Source of the DNA: Siphonodentalium dalli | Taxonomy: Eukaryota; Mollusca; Scaphopoda; Gadilida; Siphonodentaliidae | Length of the DNA: 64,000 nucleotides | Direction of reading: 5' to 3' | NCBI GenBank assembly: GCA_032622095.1 | Contig: CP136061.1 | Location: 48,861,797-48,925,796 of the forward strand | In this document: one piece after another, positions 61,124 to 64,000 of the stretch | Numbering within the stretch: the stretch's first letter is position 1 | How the letters are laid out: the number at the start of each line of letters is the position of its first letter | The notes under the pieces: generated by a model | Seen by the model: only the letters and a program-made list of their open reading frames with translations | The model's database searches: none | What the model was told of the DNA's origin: nothing | Made by a program: the position numbers and the translations under genes

Positions 61124-62369
61124 TCAAATATCTACACTACAAGTGGCGAAATTTGCAAATGTTGATGTAAATGTTTTTGCTTATAGCAATATATTGCACC
61201 AGTAAGATTTCGTTCCCAGAGATCAGGGCAAATTATATTCATGTATGTAACAAAGTCTGTATATACTGAATGAAATATCCTTTACCGGAAAATATAAACT
61301 CTTTGTTGAGAGGGAGGGAACATCAACCTACGGTGATAACCTTCTACCGTCTACACTAAAATGTACTGAATCAGTAACTAATGATTGAAGCAATGATGTC
61401 ATAATACCCATGGATTATATTCAAATGAATTAAGATGTCTGATTGATTGTCCAAATAATATGTTCTATTTGTTTCAGGACAAGTGGTCTGGCTATAACGT
61501 CCACATATTTCTGAAATTTGTATCATATTTTGTCATATATTTATAAAGTGAAGAGCAACTAAGCAAGGTGGAAATTTTAGGTGACAATCGAAATATTATG
61601 TGGAAGAGTTCACAAAACATACGTGGTAAATATTTTCATGTGTCACACACATATTTTCCAGAGTGTACCATTTCTCAATGAAAGTGTTTATTGTGAAATG
61701 TCCCCGTCGGCAAATTCCCAGTAATTTATTATCTATACTACAAGTGGCAAAATTTGTTGATATAAATGTTTTTGCTTGTCGGAATATATTGCCCTAATAA
61801 GATTATAAAAATATTGTTCCCAGATCAGGAAAAATTATATTCATGTCTGTAATAAAGTCTGCACTGAATGAAATATCCTTTACCGGTAAATATAAACTCT
61901 TTGTAAGAGGGAAGGAGATAAAAATCAACATCTACGATGATAACCTTCTACCGTCTACACAAATATGTACCGAAACGGTAACTTAATGTTAGAAGTAATG
62001 ACATACTAGTAATACCGGTGGACTATATTCAAATGAGTTAGGATATCTCATTGTCCAACTAAAACGTTCTATTTGGTTTAGAACAAGTGGTCTTGCTGTG
62101 ACATCCTCATAATTCTGAAATTTTATCATATTATGTCATTGGTATATTCTGTTCATACAGTAGGTGAAGGAATACTTAACACATATGTTGATGATTTCAT
62201 GCCATACAGTTAAAAAAACAGACTGGGCTTGATAAAAATAGGTTGATAATTTCACGTAATACAGTAAACAAAAAAAACGGACTGGGCTTGTTAAAAATTT
62301 GTGTGTGGCGCACTTGCCAAATAGAGAAATTAGAATTATATAATTCAATCATTATTCACAGTTTCCAAG

Positions 62370-62625
62370 TTAACCCTTTCATGATGGGAGCTGTGCTGGT
62401 GCAGCATTAAAGATCCAGTGCCAACTGCATTCTCTTATATATGCGAGTCTCCCATAGGGAGCCTCACATATATAAGAGAATTCACTGGCTTATAAGGTAA
62501 ATATTGTTCAGCCAATGTATTCTCTTACATATGTGAGGCTCCCTATGGGAGACTCACATATATAAGAGAATGCATTGGCACTAGGTTTTCGCAAAATTTC
62601 AGGAAGCTCCAGTCGTGGAGGGGTT
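62370..62625. mobile_element. TTAA MITE, CATGATGGGAGCT type, right end decayed
   Basis: Left ttaaccctttcatgatggga; right ctccagtcgtggaggggttt has lost its TTAA. Two hairpins, at about 62419-62487 and 62512-62579. Confidence 0.85.
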
Positions 62626-62689
62626 TCGAGGCCAAATTGAATGTTTTCAAGTAGCTGTATGAACACTGGTCACATTATTAAATCTTATC

Positions 62690-62943
62690 CAAGCCTTGAA
62701 ATAGAGTGTCTGTCATTTGCAGAATGAGGTCCCCAGAGGGTGAATTTAGTGATGCTACCCCGCATAGCGGGCTAGCATCACCAAATTCACCCTCTGGGGA
62801 CCTCATTCTGCTTACACCTCAGCAGAATGAGGTTCCCAGAGGGTGAATTTGGTGATGCTAGCCCACTATGCGAGGTAGCATCACTAAATTCACCCTCTGG
62901 GGACCTCATTCTGCAAATGACAGACACCCTATTTCAAGGCTTG
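62690..62943. mobile_element. hAT-like hairpin MITE (family D copy 8) with target duplication
   Basis: Ends caagccttgaaatagagtg and ctatttcaaggcttg. ATCTTATC flanks at 62682-62689 and 62944-62951. Same two-palindrome architecture as the copy at 56376. Confidence 0.95.
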
Positions 62944-62951
62944 ATCTTATC

Positions 62952-64000
62952 TGTTCAAACCTGGCACTAAAAGTCTCTCTTCCCAGATAATTGTAAAATG
63001 AAACTTACAATTAAATATTTCCTGTATATATCCATTTGTATAACAATTATATCGGAGACAGTAAGTCAATTTAAAATGCAAATTTACTGCTATTTCTCTA
63101 TCTAATTAGTTGGCAAAGTATATTCCAGAGACATCACTCAGCAATTTGTATAGGTAAACATTCAATTTGGTATTAATAAGGTTGTTTGTCATCTTCATGT
63201 TGTGGCATTTTTTCAAAGAGAAAAATGATTTAATTACAAAATTGATTGTCCCATATAGTTATGAAAGAATAAATTGAAATAGTCTATTATTCTTTTTGAG
63301 GGGTGTTTTGATAATGCAAGTGAAGATGACATAGGATGATTCAGCAAATGTTCATTTCTTGAAATTATTATGTGAACATTCCTCAAGAGAACTGCTCATC
63401 GAGTATTTAGTAATTAAAGAATTAATAAAAATAATACGAAATGGATATCTGGAAAGAAAGACTTTGAAAGAAACTAATTTAGGTCATTAAAAATAAATAC
63501 ATGTGTTCTCAGGAAATTACAAATGGGAAACAGGATGGGGAGGGGGGCTTTATAAATAAATATATGTGTTCTCAGGCAATTACAAATGGGAAACAGGATG
63601 AGGGAGGGGGGCTTTATAAATAAATATGTGTTCTTAGGCAATTACAAATGGGAAACTGGATGAGGGGAGGGGGGGGGCTTTTTATCTTCTTAAGAATTCT
63701 ATAAATTAATTTGATTTATAGGTAATGTTACGGTAAAAAAAATTCTACAATTTTCCAAGCAATGGTTATGTCTTCAACAGAATCGTATTTAAATTTATAA
63801 GTTGTGTACAAATTGGAGAATGACTTTTGAAATTCTGGATGAAACTGCAAATATTTTTTTTATGAGGCCATTTTTTGGTGATGAGGGAGGTGCCTGGGAT
63901 GATTCCATTCATTACGAAGGGCAGAAATGGGCAATGAAATCTGATTGGGAAACAAATGGAATGATCGGGTGTAAATATGCTGGGCTGCGCTCGCTGCACC
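62952..64000. other. Flank; one ~70-bp triplication, otherwise unrecognised
   Basis: Three units at about 63490-63690 contain tgtgttctcaggcaattaca, aatgggaaacaggatg and a growing G-run before gctttat. At 63865-64000 a plus-strand open segment (GDEGGAWDDSIHYEGQ...) runs off the edge; I do not recognise it. Confidence 0.6.

Larger units (their letters stand above)
59549..62150. repeat. Duplicated ~0.6-kb segment: two tandem copies and one partial copy
   Basis: Copy 1 at about 60660-61540 (interrupted by a TTAA MITE) and copy 2 at about 61670-62150 share tctacaagtggc-aaatttg, aatgaaatatcctttaccgg and gataaccttctaccgtctac. A partial copy lies at 59549-59760. The tentative exon at 60085-60220 lies between the partial copy and copy 1. 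Confidence 0.85.

Noticed and set aside
63766-63999. Minus-strand open frame at the right edge as a further alpha2/delta exon
   Set aside because: The peptide has no family similarity, and no splice sites with fitting phase were found.

Overview
The window looks like one neuronal-type gene of a marine invertebrate spread over about 54 kb and heavily loaded with repeats. I place it in a mollusc, probably a bivalve. The basis is small exons with GT-AG splice sites, AT-rich introns, many minisatellites, and a dispersed repeat built on 'gggcataactc' and 'ggacggacgg' that I associate with bivalve genomes. The organism is an inference; the gene is read directly from the sequence.

The gene is on the minus strand, so transcription runs right to left. 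It encodes a voltage-gated calcium channel alpha2/delta subunit (CACNA2D1/2-like). I trace 20 exons from 54998 down to 6208. Intron phases agree at every junction, and together they give 688 in-frame codons. Two more exons further right (55138-55172 and 60085-60220) are tentative. The order matches the family: the end of the VWA domain, the linker after it, the tandem Cache region, then the cysteine-containing stretch before delta. The signal peptide, the VWA-N region and the VWA metal site lie to the right of the window. The delta/GPI end lies to the left. Exon 16 carries a Thr-rich block with nine N-glycosylation sequons, which looks lineage-specific.

Layout, left to right: 1-6197 is a 32/18-bp minisatellite that runs to within about 10 bp of a splice donor. 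6.2-12.4 kb holds exons 22-17, with tandem repeats or a hairpin MITE close behind each donor. 12.4-25.7 kb is a 13-kb intron with MITEs and a nested satellite with higher-order structure. 25.7-35 kb holds exons 16-14 and three large arrays. 35-45 kb is exon-dense (exons 13-6). 45-64 kb has sparse exons and many MITEs.

Several non-autonomous transposon families can be defined from this window alone. One group inserts at TTAA (piggyBac-like) and includes elements with different ends that carry the same 68-nt hairpin. A second has CAGTAATGC ends flanked by TA (Tc1/mariner-like). A third has CAAGCCTTGAAATAG ends with perfect 8-bp target duplications (hAT-like). A 904-bp hAT-like element has ATCAAATA duplications. 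No transposase, tRNA, rRNA, CRISPR or second protein gene was recognised. The most interesting points are tandem arrays that appear to start at 5' splice sites, the covarying hairpin shared by several TTAA families, and the nested satellite with a four-unit higher-order period.
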